DNA of 64,000 nucleotides from Candidatus Thioglobus autotrophicus (GCF_001293165.1 NZ_CP010552.1:992001-1056000); one strand, 5' to 3'. Numbered from the stretch's first letter, positions 47,239 through 59,014 are shown. Program-made: numbers and translations. Notes: generated by a model not told the origin, from the letters alone.

Positions 47239-48503
47239 ATGAAGTTTGTTTTAAAAACCTAGATAAAGACCAATGTTGGTCGCTAGAAACCTATGAGGCT
47301 AGTGGCGGCTATAGTACTTGGCGCAAAATTCTTAAAGGTGAATATACGCCGGATCAAATTATTAATGAATTAAAAACCTCGGGTCTTAGAGGGCGTGGTG
47401 GTGCTGGCTTTCCAACTGGATTGAAGTGGAGCTTTATGCCGCGTAATGCACAAGGTCAAAAGTACGTTGTGTGTAATTCTGATGAGGGTGAGCCAGGTAC
47501 GTGCAAGGATCGTGATATCTTAAGGTTCAACCCGCACGCTGTTATTGAAGGCATGGCAATTGGTAGTTATGTCATGAATGCGACGGTTGGTTATAACTAT
47601 ATTCGTGGTGAATTTATGGAGCCTTTTAATCGCTTTGAAGGCGCTTTGAAAGAAGCCTATGCAGCAGGTTTATTAGGCAAAAATATTAATGGCTCAGAGG
47701 TGAGTTTTGATTTATATTCTCATCTGGGCGCAGGCGCTTATATTTGCGGCGAAGAGACTGCCTTGTTAGAATCGATTGAAGGTAAAAAAGGTCAACCAAG
47801 ATTTAAGCCGCCATTCCCAGCGAATGTTGGCTTATTTGGTAGGCCGACCACGATTAACAATACAGAAAGCTTTGCTTCTGTGCCTGATATTATGCAAAAC
47901 GGCGGTCAATGGTTTGCGGATTTGGGTGTTGAGAATTCTGGTGGAACTAAGTTATTTTCTGTGTCTGGACACGTTAATAATCCAGCCAATTTTGAGGTTT
48001 CAATGGGCATGCCGTTTAGCGAATTATTGGCGCTAGCAGGCGGTATGCGCAATGGTGCAAAGCTTAAGGCTGTCATTCCAGGCGGATCTTCCACGCCAGT
48101 ACTAACAGCAGAGGCCGCTATGAAGATGACCATGGACTATGATGGCATTGATAAAGCAGGCTCTATGCTGGGCGCAGGCTCAGTGATTGTTATGGATGAG
48201 TCAACCTGTATGGTTGAAGCTTTAACGCGTTTGGCGCATTTTTATTACGACGAGTCTTGTGGGCAATGTACGCCATGTCGTGAAGGCACAGGTTGGTTGT
48301 ATCGAGTACTAAAACGTATTATGGACGGCAAAGGCAAGGCCGATGATATTGATTTATTATTAGGCGTGCAAGAAAAAATTATGGGCAATACTATTTGCGC
48401 TTTGGGTGATGCGGCGGCAATGCCTGTTGAAAGCTTTCTTCGATGTTTTCGTGAAGAGTTTGAATACTACATTGAGCATGGCAAAAGTATGGTGAAAGGA
48501 TAA
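47235..48503 (+). CDS. nuoF: NADH-quinone oxidoreductase subunit F
   Basis: The 422-residue subunit has the NADH/FMN site [16 protein letters not shown] and [15 protein letters not shown], and the N3 [4Fe-4S] ligands [11 protein letters not shown] with a later cysteine in [10 protein letters not shown]. It accepts hydride from NADH. Overlaps nuoE by four bases and nuoG by one. Confidence 0.98.
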   Translation: MNEVCFKNLDKDQCWSLETYEASGGYSTWRKILKGEYTPDQIINELKTSGLRGRGGAGFPTGLKWSFMPRNAQGQKYVVCNSDEGEPGTCKDRDILRFNPHAVIEGMAIGSYVMNATVGYNYIRGEFMEPFNRFEGALKEAYAAGLLGKNINGSEVSFDLYSHLGAGAYICGEETALLESIEGKKGQPRFKPPFPANVGLFGRPTTINNTESFASVPDIMQNGGQWFADLGVENSGGTKLFSVSGHVNNPANFEVSMGMPFSELLALAGGMRNGAKLKAVIPGGSSTPVLTAEAAMKMTMDYDGIDKAGSMLGAGSVIVMDESTCMVEALTRLAHFYYDESCGQCTPCREGTGWLYRVLKRIMDGKGKADDIDLLLGVQEKIMGNTICALGDAAAMPVESFLRCFREEFEYYIEHGKSMVKG

Positions 48504-50761
48504 TGGCTGATATTAAAATTGAAATCGATGGTCAAATCGTTAACGCCAAAGCGGGCGAAACACTGATTGCCGTTACTGATCGAGAGGGTATTAGCGTACC
48601 AAGATTTTGCTACCATAAAAAATTATCCACCTCGGCTTCGTGCCGTATGTGTTTAGTAGATATTGAAGGAACGCCAAAGCCACAAACCTCTTGTTCAACG
48701 CCTGTTTCTGATGGTATGAAAATCCATACTCAAAATGAAAAGGCTATAGCTTCTCAAAAAGCCGTGATGGAATTTCTACTAATTAACCACCCGCTAGACT
48801 GCCCAATTTGCGACCAAGGTGGTGAATGTGAGTTGCAAGATGTAGCGGTTGAGTATGGTTCTGATGTTTCACGTTTTAGTGAAGGTAAGCGTGTCGTTGC
48901 AGTTAGCGATATTGGCCCTTTAATTCAAACAGATATGACTCGCTGTATTCACTGTACGCGCTGTGTTCGATTTGGTAGTGAGATTGCCGGAATGATGGAG
49001 ATGGGTGGTACGGGTCGTGGTGAAGATTTAAAAATTGAGCCATTTTTAGCCCAAGGTATTACTTCTGAATTATCCGGCAATATGATTGATGTTTGCCCAG
49101 TGGGTGCACTCACTTCTAAACCCTTTAGATATGAGTTAAGATCTTGGCAAATGGCCTCGGTAGATAGTATTGCTCGCCACGATTTAACTGGCTCAAATAT
49201 CTATGCGCAAACCTACAAAGGTCAGGTTAAACGTGTTGTATCAGGCGACAACGATTCGGTTAATGAAACTTGGATTTCAGACCGAGATCGTTTTTCTTAT
49301 GAAGGGCTAAGTCATGAAAATAGACTACTTGCACCACAAATCAAAGTAGCAGGCCAATGGAAAGAAGTTGAGTGGGATGTGGCGCTTGATTTTGCTATTA
49401 AAGGGCTAAATAAAAATGTTCTTAATAATCGAAAAGCGCATCAATTAGGCGGATTAGCCTCTAATACAGCCACCACAGAAGAGTTTTACTTAATGCAAAA
49501 ACTCCTTCGAGAAGTAGGTTGTGAAAATATAGACTATCGCTTAAATGTTAATAATCTAGAGCAAGCAATCCATCTAGACTCTACGCTTAAGTTAGAAGAT
49601 CTTGAGCAAGTGGACCAGGCATTGGTGATCGGTGCAAATCTCCGTTTAGAACAACCGATGATTAACCACAGATTGCGCAAAGCTCAGTTGGCCGGTGCTC
49701 AAATCTCCGCTATCAATGTTAAAGCATTTGACTACAATCACACCACCAATCATACAACTGTTGCGCCACAAGAAATAGCGGCGGTATTAGCGGGTATCTT
49801 AAAGATCATCCTAGAGAAAAAGTCTGTTGAAATTCCAGCTTATTTGAGTGCGATAAAGCCTAATAAACTGTCGCTTGATTTGGCAGAAAAACTACTAAAT
49901 GCTAATCGTTCAGTGCTTATATTGGGCGAGCACATTGTTAATAACGCTCAGGCTGCCGGCATTGCTCAATTGGTAGCTGCCATCGCTAAACAAATAAAGG
50001 CTGACACGTTAAATGTAAGTATGACGGCTAATGCCTTAGGTGCACAGCACGCTCATTTCGTGCCAAGTGGCGCGGGCATGAATGTTAATAAAATGCTGCA
50101 AGCAGATATGCGTGCCTTCTTGCTCTTGGATATTTATCCTGAATACGATTTTCATCATTCTAACTCAGCCATTGAGGCTTTATCTAAAGAGGATGTGTTT
50201 GTCGTGTCTTTAAACAGTTTTAGTAATGACTTGGTTTCCCAGTATTCTGACGTATTGTTGCCAATGGCGTCGATGTATGAAACTTCTGGCACACATGTCA
50301 ATATTAATGGTGATATACAATCTTTTGCAGCGGTCGTTAAAGCGCCAGAAGAGGCTAAGCCCGCTTGGAAAATTTTAAAAGTGTTGGCTGATTTACTAGA
50401 GCTACCTGGTTTTCATTATGAAAACTCTAGCCAAGTATCCAGCGAGCTTACGCATCAATCAGCCCATGAGTACAATCAAGATGTTACTCTAGAGTTGAAT
50501 ACTAAATCAACCACGATTGAGACCATTTGGACGCACTCTGCTTACCATTCAGATGTTTTGCTTAGACATGCAAAATCATTAAGCATGAGCAAAATTGGGC
50601 AAACTAATTTTGCCTCAATGAGTGCTAGCACTGCCAAAGAATTATCATTAGAAGAGGGTGGTTGTTATTTAGGCGTGCCTGTTGATATTACGCCAAGTGT
50701 TGCTGAGCGATGTGTTTTTGTTAGTAGCAACCAAGCAACCAAGTCAGGAGGTGTTTCATGA
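48503..50761 (+). CDS. nuoG: NADH-quinone oxidoreductase subunit G
   Basis: The 752-residue subunit has an N-terminal ferredoxin-like domain with ligands in [18 protein letters not shown], then [31 protein letters not shown] and [13 protein letters not shown], followed by a molybdopterin oxidoreductase-like domain that is less conserved. It holds several iron-sulfur clusters of the peripheral arm. The C-terminal half has diverged most, as usual for NuoG. Confidence 0.97.
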   Translation: MADIKIEIDGQIVNAKAGETLIAVTDREGISVPRFCYHKKLSTSASCRMCLVDIEGTPKPQTSCSTPVSDGMKIHTQNEKAIASQKAVMEFLLINHPLDCPICDQGGECELQDVAVEYGSDVSRFSEGKRVVAVSDIGPLIQTDMTRCIHCTRCVRFGSEIAGMMEMGGTGRGEDLKIEPFLAQGITSELSGNMIDVCPVGALTSKPFRYELRSWQMASVDSIARHDLTGSNIYAQTYKGQVKRVVSGDNDSVNETWISDRDRFSYEGLSHENRLLAPQIKVAGQWKEVEWDVALDFAIKGLNKNVLNNRKAHQLGGLASNTATTEEFYLMQKLLREVGCENIDYRLNVNNLEQAIHLDSTLKLEDLEQVDQALVIGANLRLEQPMINHRLRKAQLAGAQISAINVKAFDYNHTTNHTTVAPQEIAAVLAGILKIILEKKSVEIPAYLSAIKPNKLSLDLAEKLLNANRSVLILGEHIVNNAQAAGIAQLVAAIAKQIKADTLNVSMTANALGAQHAHFVPSGAGMNVNKMLQADMRAFLLLDIYPEYDFHHSNSAIEALSKEDVFVVSLNSFSNDLVSQYSDVLLPMASMYETSGTHVNINGDIQSFAAVVKAPEEAKPAWKILKVLADLLELPGFHYENSSQVSSELTHQSAHEYNQDVTLELNTKSTTIETIWTHSAYHSDVLLRHAKSLSMSKIGQTNFASMSASTAKELSLEEGGCYLGVPVDITPSVAERCVFVSSNQATKSGGVS

Positions 50762-51837
50762 TGGAACTTTGGCAGTCTTTTGTTGGCTTGGTGTATGAGT
50801 CAATACCTTGGCTTGATGGCAATATTGCCGCCATTATCATTATTCTAGTTAAAGCCGTTGCTTTGATTATGCCACTGCTATTAACTGTGGCTTACTTTAC
50901 CTACGCAGAGCGCAAAGTCATTGGCTATATGCAGTTAAGAATCGGGCCAAATCGAGTCGGCCCTAAGGGTTGGTTGCAACCAATTGCTGATGCTTTAAAG
51001 CTAATGACCAAGGAGATTATTTTTCCAAGTAAGGCTAATATTTACTTATTCTTACTTGCGCCAATTTTAGCCATCGCCCCTGCAATAGCAGTCTGGGCGG
51101 TTATTCCGTTTGACGAGGGTATTTACGTTACCAACCTTGATGTGAGCTTGCTCTACGTTCTAGCCATTGGCTCAATCGGTGTTTACGGTATTATTTTGGC
51201 AGGTTGGGCTTCTAACTCTAAATATCCACTTCTAGGCGCACTCCGCAGTGCATCGCTATTAGTCTCTTATGAAATTGTCATAGGCTTTGCTTTAGTAACT
51301 GTGGTGATGATTGCCGGCAGTGTTAATCTTAATACCATTGTGGCCGACCAGCAGGGCGGCATGCTAAATTGGTACTTTATTCCTTTATTCCCTATGATGA
51401 TTATCTTCTTTATTTCTGCCCTGGTTGAAACAAACCGTGCGCCTTTTGACGTGGTTGAGGGTGAATCAGAAATTGTGGGCGGTACGCATGTAGAGTATTC
51501 AGGCATGACCTTTGCGGTGTTTTTCTTAGCAGAATATGCCAATATGATTCTGATGGCGGTATTGGCCGTGGTGATGTTTTTTGGTGGTTGGCATTCTCCG
51601 TTTGAAGGCGTGCCTTATCTAGAGGCTGTTTTTGCTTGGGTGCCTGGCATTATCTGGCTACTCGCCAAATCTACTTTCTTTATGTTTTTGTATTTATGGG
51701 TGAGAGCAACTTTTCCGCGCTTTAGGTATGATCAAATTATGCGCTTAAGCTGGAAGGTGTTTTTACCGATGACCATTGTTTGGATTTTTGTTGTCGCACT
51801 CATGACGCAACTTCACATTGGCCCTTGGTTTGCTTAA
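50758..51837 (+). CDS. nuoH: NADH-quinone oxidoreductase subunit H
   Basis: The 359-residue membrane subunit has [33 protein letters not shown] and [20 protein letters not shown], which line the quinone entry channel. About eight transmembrane helices are visible. It overlaps nuoG by four bases. Confidence 0.98.
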   Translation: MMELWQSFVGLVYESIPWLDGNIAAIIIILVKAVALIMPLLLTVAYFTYAERKVIGYMQLRIGPNRVGPKGWLQPIADALKLMTKEIIFPSKANIYLFLLAPILAIAPAIAVWAVIPFDEGIYVTNLDVSLLYVLAIGSIGVYGIILAGWASNSKYPLLGALRSASLLVSYEIVIGFALVTVVMIAGSVNLNTIVADQQGGMLNWYFIPLFPMMIIFFISALVETNRAPFDVVEGESEIVGGTHVEYSGMTFAVFFLAEYANMILMAVLAVVMFFGGWHSPFEGVPYLEAVFAWVPGIIWLLAKSTFFMFLYLWVRATFPRFRYDQIMRLSWKVFLPMTIVWIFVVALMTQLHIGPWFA

Positions 51838-51849
51838 GGAGTTATAGAG

Positions 51850-52341
51850 ATGATAAATAACATAAAAAAATTAGCAAAAAGTCTGAGTTTAAGTGAATTG
51901 CGCTCTGGCATGAAAATTACGGCCAAAGAGTTGGTTAACACCAAAATTACCGTACAGTACCCTGAAGAAAAAACCCCAATTTCACCTAGATTTAGAGGCT
52001 TGCACGCACTGCGTCGTTATCCGAATGGTGAAGAACGCTGTATTGCGTGCAAATTGTGTGAGGCAGTTTGCCCGGCTAATGCCATCACTATTGAATCAGA
52101 AGTACGTGATGATGGAACGCGCCGTACCACTCAATACGACATTGATCTGTTTAAGTGTATTTTTTGTGGTTTTTGTGAGGAGGCTTGCCCGGTAGATGCG
52201 ATTGTGGAGACGCAAATATTTGAATATGCGTTCGAATCACGAGACGGCAGTATTATGACTAAAGATCGATTATTGAAAGTGGGCGATGACAATGAAAAAG
52301 TCATTGGCAAGGCAAAATCTGAAGATTCAAAATATCGATAA
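51850..52341 (+). CDS. nuoI: NADH-quinone oxidoreductase subunit I
   Basis: The 163-residue ferredoxin-like subunit has two [4Fe-4S] motifs, [12 protein letters not shown] and [14 protein letters not shown], holding clusters N6a and N6b. An AAGGAG ribosome binding site precedes it. Confidence 0.98.
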   Translation: MINNIKKLAKSLSLSELRSGMKITAKELVNTKITVQYPEEKTPISPRFRGLHALRRYPNGEERCIACKLCEAVCPANAITIESEVRDDGTRRTTQYDIDLFKCIFCGFCEEACPVDAIVETQIFEYAFESRDGSIMTKDRLLKVGDDNEKVIGKAKSEDSKYR

Positions 52342-52353
52342 GGATAATAACAA

Positions 52354-52965
52354 ATGAGTTCTGAGCAAATAATTTTTTATATTTTGTCATTTTGGTTTAT
52401 AGCCTCATCACTGGCGATGATTTTTGCCCGTAATGCAGCTAAAGCGGTGTTATTTTTGGTTTTAGGTTTCTTTTCAGCGGCGAGTATTTGGATTTTGCTA
52501 GAAGCTGAATTTTTGGCCATCACCTTAATTCTTGTTTATGTGGGCGCTGTCATGGTGTTGTTTTTGTTTGTTATTAAGATGCTTAATATCGACAAATCAA
52601 CCTTGCGTGCTAAGTTTGCGGGCTACTTGCCGCTCGGGTTGATTGTGGCACTTATTATTATTGCAGAAATGACTTTAGTCTTGGGTAGTGCTCAATTTGG
52701 CCTAGACGCCATGCCTTCGCCAGCGCGACACGCCGCTGATTATAGCAACATCACCGAGCTGGCTTTACAGCTCTACACTACGTATGTTTATCCGTTTGAG
52801 TTGGCCGCTGTTCTGCTATTAATTGCGATTATTGCTGCGATTACTTTGGTTCACAAGCAAGAAATTAATCGCAAAAAACAATCGATTTCTGAGCAAGTTA
52901 ATGTACAAGCTAAAGATAGGGTAAGAATTGTTTCAATTGCCTCACCACCTAAGGAGGATAAGTAA
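52354..52965 (+). CDS. nuoJ: NADH-quinone oxidoreductase subunit J
   Basis: The 203-residue membrane subunit has five hydrophobic helices, including the conserved [20 protein letters not shown] segment with the pi-bulge helix. The C-terminal tail is basic and hydrophilic. It overlaps nuoK by one base. Confidence 0.96.
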   Translation: MSSEQIIFYILSFWFIASSLAMIFARNAAKAVLFLVLGFFSAASIWILLEAEFLAITLILVYVGAVMVLFLFVIKMLNIDKSTLRAKFAGYLPLGLIVALIIIAEMTLVLGSAQFGLDAMPSPARHAADYSNITELALQLYTTYVYPFELAAVLLLIAIIAAITLVHKQEINRKKQSISEQVNVQAKDRVRIVSIASPPKEDK

Positions 52966-53270
52966 TGGTCAGTTTAAGTGATTACTTAATTTTAAGCAGT
53001 GTGATTTTTTGCATTGGCTTGGTGGGGATTTTTATTAATCGTACTAATATTATTACCTTGCTGATGTGTGTAGAGCTGATATTAGCAGCAGTTAACACTA
53101 ACTTTATTGCTTTTTCTCATTTTCTGGGTAATGAAGCGGGTCAGATTTTTGTATTTTTCATCTTGACTGTTGCTGCTGCAGAAGTAGCCATTGGATTGGC
53201 CATCTTGACACTCTTATTTAGAGTGCGCGGATCGATCGATGTTGACGTCACTAATAGTTTAAAGGGGTAA
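52965..53270 (+). CDS. nuoK: NADH-quinone oxidoreductase subunit K
   Basis: The 101-residue membrane subunit has three helices, with the conserved glutamates in [13 protein letters not shown] and [13 protein letters not shown] that take part in proton transfer. It abuts nuoJ and nuoL by one-base overlaps. Confidence 0.97.
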   Translation: MVSLSDYLILSSVIFCIGLVGIFINRTNIITLLMCVELILAAVNTNFIAFSHFLGNEAGQIFVFFILTVAAAEVAIGLAILTLLFRVRGSIDVDVTNSLKG

Positions 53271-55243
53271 TGATGGAGCAAATATATTTAACAATTGCTT
53301 TGGCGCCTTTGGTAGGAGCGATCTTTGCTGGATTTTTTGGCTCGTTACTCGGCAGAATGGCCACTAACGTTGTTACTATTTTGGGCGTGCTGATTTCGAC
53401 TATTTTATCTTTATACGTGTTTAATCATCATGTTTTAGATGGCGGTGAAATCTTCAATCAAAACCTTTATACCTGGATGCAAATTGGCGAGCTTAATGTT
53501 AGTGTTGGTTTCTTAATAGACAACCTAACCGCCATTATGCTAGTGATTGTCTCGTTTGTATCGTTGATGGTACACATCTATACTATTGGCTATATGCACG
53601 ATGACGCCGGCTACACTAAGTTTTTTAGCTATATTTCACTATTCACTTTTTCGATGTTTATGCTGGTGATGAGTAACAATTTCATGCAGCTATTCTTTGG
53701 TTGGGAAGCAGTTGGTTTGGTCTCGTACCTGTTAATTGGTTTCTGGCATCATAAAGAAAGCGCTGTTGAAGCAAACCTGAAAGCTTTTTTAGTTAATCGT
53801 GTAGGCGATTTTGGCTTTTTACTAGGTATTGCTTTGGTGCTTATGTATTTTGGCTCGCTAGATTATGTCGAAGTATTTGCAAGCCTAGGCAATGTCACTG
53901 GCGTAACCATGCTTGACGGCACCAGCGTTATTACTGTTATTTGTATTTTATTATTCATTGGTGCAATGGGTAAATCTGCCCAAGTGCCACTTCACGTTTG
54001 GTTACCAGGTTCGATGGAAGGCCCAACACCAATCTCAGCATTGATTCACGCAGCCACTATGGTGACAGCTGGTATCTTTATGGTGTCGCGCATGTCGCCA
54101 ATGTTTGAACTTAGTGAAACAGCACTAATGGTGGTGATGATCGTTGGCGCTATTACTGCCTTATTTATGGGCTTGCTGGGTATTGTGCAAAATGATATCA
54201 AGAAAGTGGTGGCTTATTCAACCTTATCACAACTTGGCTATATGACAGTCGCACTCGGTGTTAGTGCTTATTCGGTGGCTATTTTTCACTTGATGACGCA
54301 TGCCTTCTTTAAAGCACTGCTTTTCTTAGGTGCGGGCTCGGTGATTGTAGCATTACATCATAAGCAAGATATACGGGAGATGGGTGGCTTACGCAAGAAA
54401 ATGCCGATCACTTATTGGACAGCTTTGATCGGCACCTTGGCACTGATCGGCTTCCCAGGCTTTGCAGGATTTTATTCCAAAGACATGATTATCGAGGCAG
54501 TACATTTCTCACAATTGCCATTTTCAGATTGGGTTTATGTAGCCGTGATTTTAGGTGTCTTTATCACCGCTTTTTATTCACTCAGAATGTTTTTCTTGGT
54601 ATTCCATGGTGAATCAAGAATGGACGAACATACCACCTCACACGTTAAAGAATCACCTTTTAGTATTACTCTACCACTCGTGGCTTTGGCGATACCGTCT
54701 GCGGTAATTGGCTATCTGACAATCGACCCAATGTTGTTTAATGGCTGGTTAGACAATGCCATTACGGTTGGTGCAAATCATAGTTCTATGGTCAGCCTCA
54801 AAGAGAGTTTCCATGGCGCAAGTGGCATGATTCCACATGCACTACAAACATGGCCTTTCTGGATGATGGTAGGTGGTATTGCGAGTGCTTGGGTACTAAC
54901 TTTACATAGAGCTGAGTGGGCTACATGGATTCAGAAAAAATTTCACCGCAGCAATTACGTACTAGAATCGCTTTACGGTTTTGATCGTTTTAATGACATT
55001 GTCTTTGTACAAGGTGTTAAAAAACTGGGTAACTTTTTATGGAAGGTGTCAGATTCTGGCCTAATTGACAAGATATTGGTTAATGGTAGTGCGAGATTAG
55101 TGGGTTTTATTGGCTCAATAGTACGTCCAATCCAAACAGGCTATGTTTATCATTATGCATTTTTCATGATTTTCAGTTTATTAATTATTTTAACCTGGGT
55201 GCTGTTTGCCGGCGATAACCCACTTTTAAAAATCGAGTTTTAA
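53270..55243 (+). CDS. nuoL: NADH-quinone oxidoreductase subunit L
   Basis: The 657-residue antiporter-like subunit has FFGWEAVGLVSYLLIGFW, KSAQVPLHVWLPGSMEGPTPISALIHAATMVTAG-type sequence and AYSTLSQLGYM, with a long C-terminal lateral helix region. It pumps protons at the distal end of the membrane arm. Translation starts at ATGATG, either codon being possible. Confidence 0.98.
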   Translation: MMEQIYLTIALAPLVGAIFAGFFGSLLGRMATNVVTILGVLISTILSLYVFNHHVLDGGEIFNQNLYTWMQIGELNVSVGFLIDNLTAIMLVIVSFVSLMVHIYTIGYMHDDAGYTKFFSYISLFTFSMFMLVMSNNFMQLFFGWEAVGLVSYLLIGFWHHKESAVEANLKAFLVNRVGDFGFLLGIALVLMYFGSLDYVEVFASLGNVTGVTMLDGTSVITVICILLFIGAMGKSAQVPLHVWLPGSMEGPTPISALIHAATMVTAGIFMVSRMSPMFELSETALMVVMIVGAITALFMGLLGIVQNDIKKVVAYSTLSQLGYMTVALGVSAYSVAIFHLMTHAFFKALLFLGAGSVIVALHHKQDIREMGGLRKKMPITYWTALIGTLALIGFPGFAGFYSKDMIIEAVHFSQLPFSDWVYVAVILGVFITAFYSLRMFFLVFHGESRMDEHTTSHVKESPFSITLPLVALAIPSAVIGYLTIDPMLFNGWLDNAITVGANHSSMVSLKESFHGASGMIPHALQTWPFWMMVGGIASAWVLTLHRAEWATWIQKKFHRSNYVLESLYGFDRFNDIVFVQGVKKLGNFLWKVSDSGLIDKILVNGSARLVGFIGSIVRPIQTGYVYHYAFFMIFSLLIILTWVLFAGDNPLLKIEF

Positions 55244-55245
55244 CT

Positions 55246-56745
55246 ATGGAATTATTGAGTTTATTAATTTGGTTGCCAATATTGGGCGGTATTTTCGTCA
55301 TCTTAATTGGCAATGATCGCGCTGATACCGCACGCTGGGTTTCTGTGGCTATTTCGATTTTAGTTTTTGTTATATCGCTGAGTTTATACACCGAGTTTGA
55401 TTCGACCACGCATCTCATGCAGTTCGAAGAAAAAGCCTCTTGGATTTCTCAATTTAACATTTATTATCATTTAGGCGTGGACGGCATTTCCATGCCACTG
55501 ATTATCCTAACAACCTTCTCAACAATTTTGGTGCTGGCGGCCGGCTGGGAAGTTATTCAAACTCGTCCAGCGCATTACATGGCTGCTTTCTTAATGATGG
55601 AAGGGCTAATTATCGGTGTATTTTCAGCACTTGACGCAATTCTGTTCTATGCATTTTGGGAGGCGTCACTCATTCCAATGCTATTAATCATTGGTGTTTG
55701 GGGTGGCGATAATCGTGTTTATGCGGCGATTAAGTTCTTTTTATACACATTCTTAGGCTCGGTATTTATGCTGGTATCGCTGATCTATATGTACAATAAA
55801 GGCGGTTCATTCTCAATTTTAGACATGCATAATCTAAGCTTAACCGCGACTGAGCAAGCTTGGATTTTCTGGGCGTTCTTTATGGCTTTTGCAGTTAAAG
55901 TGCCAATGTTTCCTGTACACACATGGCTGCCAGATGCACACGTTCAAGCGCCAACAGGTGGCTCGGTAATTCTGGCAGCCATCATGCTGAAAATGGGTGG
56001 TTACGGTTTCTTTAGATTTTCGCTACCCATTACACCTGATGCCTCTTTAGAGTTTTCAGAGATTGTGATCATTCTTTCTTTGATTGCTATTGTGTATATT
56101 GGCTTTGTGGCTTTGGTTCAGCGCGACATGAAAAAACTCATCGCTTATTCTTCAATCTCACACATGGGCTTTGTGACACTCGGTGTCTTTGCTTTATTTC
56201 TAGCTTATCAGCCAGGTGCTGCTGAAGGTGCACTACTTGGTCTTGAAGGCGCAATGGTGCAAATGATCTCACACGGTTTTATCTCTGCTGCAATGTTTTT
56301 GGTAGTAGGTGTATTGTATGACCGCCTACATTCAAGAGAAATCTCCACCTATGGCGGCGTGATTAACTCTATGCCGAAGTTCACCGGCTTTGCCGTACTA
56401 TTTGCCATGGCCAATGCCGGTTTGCCGGGAACCTCGGGTTTTGTTGGAGAATTTATGGTGATTCTGGGTGCGGTCCAAGCTAATATTTGGTACGCTGTGC
56501 TTGCAGGTACAACATTAATTGTAGGCGCAGCTTATACCCTGTGGATGGTTAAGCGCGTATTTTGGGGTGCAATAACCAACCCAGAAGTATCAACCATGTC
56601 AGACCTTAATGCCAGAGAATTTAGCATCTTAGCCGTGTTGGCTGTAGCTGTTATTGCCATGGGTATTTACCCTCAACCAGTCATTGAAGTGATGCAGGTT
56701 TCTATTGAACATTTATTAAACCAAGCATTAGTCTCTAAACTTTAA
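55246..56745 (+). CDS. nuoM: NADH-quinone oxidoreductase subunit M
   Basis: The 499-residue antiporter-like subunit has FWEASLIPMLLIIGVWGG, KVPMFPVHTWLPDAHVQAPT and AYSSISHMGFVTLG, with the conserved channel lysines and glutamate. It starts 2 bp after nuoL. Confidence 0.98.
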   Translation: MELLSLLIWLPILGGIFVILIGNDRADTARWVSVAISILVFVISLSLYTEFDSTTHLMQFEEKASWISQFNIYYHLGVDGISMPLIILTTFSTILVLAAGWEVIQTRPAHYMAAFLMMEGLIIGVFSALDAILFYAFWEASLIPMLLIIGVWGGDNRVYAAIKFFLYTFLGSVFMLVSLIYMYNKGGSFSILDMHNLSLTATEQAWIFWAFFMAFAVKVPMFPVHTWLPDAHVQAPTGGSVILAAIMLKMGGYGFFRFSLPITPDASLEFSEIVIILSLIAIVYIGFVALVQRDMKKLIAYSSISHMGFVTLGVFALFLAYQPGAAEGALLGLEGAMVQMISHGFISAAMFLVVGVLYDRLHSREISTYGGVINSMPKFTGFAVLFAMANAGLPGTSGFVGEFMVILGAVQANIWYAVLAGTTLIVGAAYTLWMVKRVFWGAITNPEVSTMSDLNAREFSILAVLAVAVIAMGIYPQPVIEVMQVSIEHLLNQALVSKL

Positions 56746-56758
56746 GCCATTAAACATT

Positions 56759-58213
56759 ATGAATAATACATTCACATTTGATACTTCTACTTTATGGGCG
56801 GCGATGCCTGAAATTTTCTTACTGAGTGCGATTGTTGTTGTGCTGTTGTTGGATCTATTCTTAACCAAGCCTTTTAAGCAAGTCACTTATTATCTAACAC
56901 AAGCCAGCTTGCTGATCACCGGCGTTCTAGCCTTTAGTTTAATGGGTGAGCCACAAACCATTATCTTTGGTGGATCGTTTATTCTAGATAATATGGCCTC
57001 AGTATTTAAAGTCTTTATGGCGGGATCAACCATGGTGGCAATGGTCTATACGCGTCATTATCTCACCCAACATTCACTCTTCAGAGGCGAGTATTTTGTA
57101 TTAGTCATGTTGGCCGTATTGGGCATGATGGTGATGATTTCTGGCTATAGCTTATTAACGTTGTACCTTGGGCTGGAGATTTTATCTTTATCACTTTACA
57201 CCCTGATTGCTATTGCGCGTGAGCGTGCGGGTGCGGTGGAAGCAGCGCTTAAATACTTTGTGCTGGGTGCGATTGCCTCGGGTTTATTACTTTACGGCAT
57301 GAGTATGATTTACGGCATTAGTGGTAGTATCAATATTACTGATATTGCCAACTTTGCTACCAGTGCTAATCTCGCTTCTAGAGAAACACTGATCCTTAAT
57401 TTTGGCTTAGTGTTCTTAGTGATTGGTATTGCTTTCAAATTAGGTGCAGTGCCGTTTCATATGTGGGTGCCAGATGTTTATCAAGGCGCGCCTACTTCAG
57501 TCACTTTGTTTTTATCCACGGTGCCAAAAATTGCCGCTGTGGCGATGTTGGTACGCATTTTGGTAGATGGTCTAGGGGCGATGCATGCCTATTGGGCAGA
57601 TCTATTTATGGTGTTGGCAGTGTTATCCATTGCACTCGGATCAGTCGTGGCACTTATGCAAACCAATATCAAGCGCATGTTGGCGTATTCAACCATCTCT
57701 CATGTTGGTTTTATTATGCTCGGTTTTGTCACGGGCGTTGTTAGTGGCTATGGCGCCGCTGTGTTTTATGTGCTGGTTTATATTTTGATGAGTTTGGCAG
57801 CTTTCGGCATGATTATTCTACTCAACAAAAAAGGCTTTGAGGCCGATCAAATTTCTGATTTTAAGGGTTTGAGCAAGCATTCGCCTTGGTTCGCTTTGAT
57901 GATGTTAGTTATTATGTTGTCCATGGCGGGCGTGCCACCGTTCATTGGCTTCTACTCTAAGCTCTTTATTCTTCAGCAAGTTATATCTGCAGGCTTTGTA
58001 ACGATCGCCGTCATCGCGGTTGTTTTTGCGGTGATTAGTGCTTACTATTATTTACAAATTATCAAATCGATGTATTTTGAAGATGGCGACACCCAAAGAA
58101 CGATCACCGCACCAATGGATATGCAATTGATCTTATCGATCAATGCCATATTGATTCTAGCCGTAGGTCTATTCCCTGATTTTTGGATGAAACTCTCCGT
58201 ATCATTGTTTTAA
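56759..58213 (+). CDS. nuoN: NADH-quinone oxidoreductase subunit N
   Basis: The 484-residue antiporter-like subunit has LGLEILSLSLYTLIA, KLGAVPFHMWVPDVYQGAPT and AYSTISHVGFIMLG. It is the last nuo gene. No clear T-run terminator follows; a hairpin CAGCAC/GTGCTG (58261-58266 with 58272-58277) lies about 50 bp downstream. Confidence 0.98.
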   Translation: MNNTFTFDTSTLWAAMPEIFLLSAIVVVLLLDLFLTKPFKQVTYYLTQASLLITGVLAFSLMGEPQTIIFGGSFILDNMASVFKVFMAGSTMVAMVYTRHYLTQHSLFRGEYFVLVMLAVLGMMVMISGYSLLTLYLGLEILSLSLYTLIAIARERAGAVEAALKYFVLGAIASGLLLYGMSMIYGISGSINITDIANFATSANLASRETLILNFGLVFLVIGIAFKLGAVPFHMWVPDVYQGAPTSVTLFLSTVPKIAAVAMLVRILVDGLGAMHAYWADLFMVLAVLSIALGSVVALMQTNIKRMLAYSTISHVGFIMLGFVTGVVSGYGAAVFYVLVYILMSLAAFGMIILLNKKGFEADQISDFKGLSKHSPWFALMMLVIMLSMAGVPPFIGFYSKLFILQQVISAGFVTIAVIAVVFAVISAYYYLQIIKSMYFEDGDTQRTITAPMDMQLILSINAILILAVGLFPDFWMKLSVSLF

Positions 58214-58306
58214 AGTGGTTCATTTTAATAATTTCCAAAATTTTTAATCAGAATGATAAACAGCACCCAATGTGCTGATTATTAACTAGAAAATACCCTT
58301 GTTAGC

Positions 58307-58335
58307 CTGTCAAAAGTCTGTTTTATAGCTATAAA
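58307..58335 (+). promoter_or_regulatory. Promoter-like pair ahead of a long leader for the RRM gene
   Basis: CTGTCA (58307-58312) and TATAAA (58330-58335) are separated by exactly 17 bp. RNA starting near 58342 would give a leader of about 160 nt before the RRM gene at 58502. The rest of the 288 bp gap holds no conserved gene. A 31-codon frame (58347-58442) with no ribosome binding site is noted but not called. Confidence 0.4.
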
Positions 58336-58501
58336 TTGAGATTTTTATGAAGATTAAGAGTGGTAAGGTGTTTTTAATGAGTGTTTGGGCTTATTATCAT
58401 TATTTCCGATATTTTTTAATCAATAAAACGCCTATTTATTAGTGTGTTTGGCTCATCATGCTAAAATCCAATCCTAATTACACTTAATACACAGCCAGTC
58501 A

Positions 58502-58753
58502 ATGAAAATACTCATCAGAAACTTACCTCGCACATTATTAGAAAACAGCCTTAAAGAGTTGTTTGAAGCTTATGGAGAGGTACAATCTTGCACAATAGTA
58601 TTAGATAAAACAAGCGGCGAGTCTAAGGGCTTTGGTTTTATTGAAATTGCAAAAGTAGGTGATGCAAAAGCTGCCATTCAGGGTCTAAATGGCAAACCGA
58701 TTAATGGCAATAAAATTAGAGTTAAAAAGGCCGAGACAACAAAAAACGCCTAA
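58502..58753 (+). CDS. RRM-domain RNA-binding protein
   Basis: The 83-residue protein is a single RNA recognition motif with RNP2 in ILIRNLPR (about residues 3-10) and RNP1 in KGFGFIEI, followed by a short basic tail (RVKKAETTKN). Bacterial RRM proteins of this size bind single-stranded RNA and in several groups are induced by cold. Nothing C-terminal to the RRM is present. It is followed 31 bp later by the VF530-type gene. Confidence 0.93.
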   Translation: MKILIRNLPRTLLENSLKELFEAYGEVQSCTIVLDKTSGESKGFGFIEIAKVGDAKAAIQGLNGKPINGNKIRVKKAETTKNA

Positions 58754-58784
58754 TAATCAATCAATGGCCACAACATTAGAATAG

Positions 58785-58994
58785 ATGCACAACCAAGATC
58801 CACTACATGGAATTACGCTCAAAACAATCGTTACTGAGCTAGAAGCACATTTTGGCTGGAAAGAGTTAGCTAAGCGTATTGATATAAACTGTTTTAAGAG
58901 TGATCCCAGTATCAACTCTAGCTTAAAGTTCTTACGGAAAACCCCATGGGCAAGACAAAAAGTTGAACGTCTTTATTTGAAATTTTTCGCCTAG
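58785..58994 (+). CDS. VF530-family small DNA-binding protein
   Basis: The 69-residue protein matches the VF530 (DUF2132) family: [21 protein letters not shown], then [24 protein letters not shown] and VERLYLKF. Structures of the family show a helical fold suggested to bind DNA; the cellular role is unknown. No strong ribosome binding site is visible. It is convergent with bioC. Confidence 0.85.
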   Translation: MHNQDPLHGITLKTIVTELEAHFGWKELAKRIDINCFKSDPSINSSLKFLRKTPWARQKVERLYLKFFA

Positions 58995-59014
58995 GCTGTC
59001 GCTACCCATTTTTT

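Noticed and set aside
58347-58442. 31-codon frame upstream of the RRM gene as a real gene
   Set aside because: No ribosome binding site and no recognisable family; kept only as a note in the leader finding.
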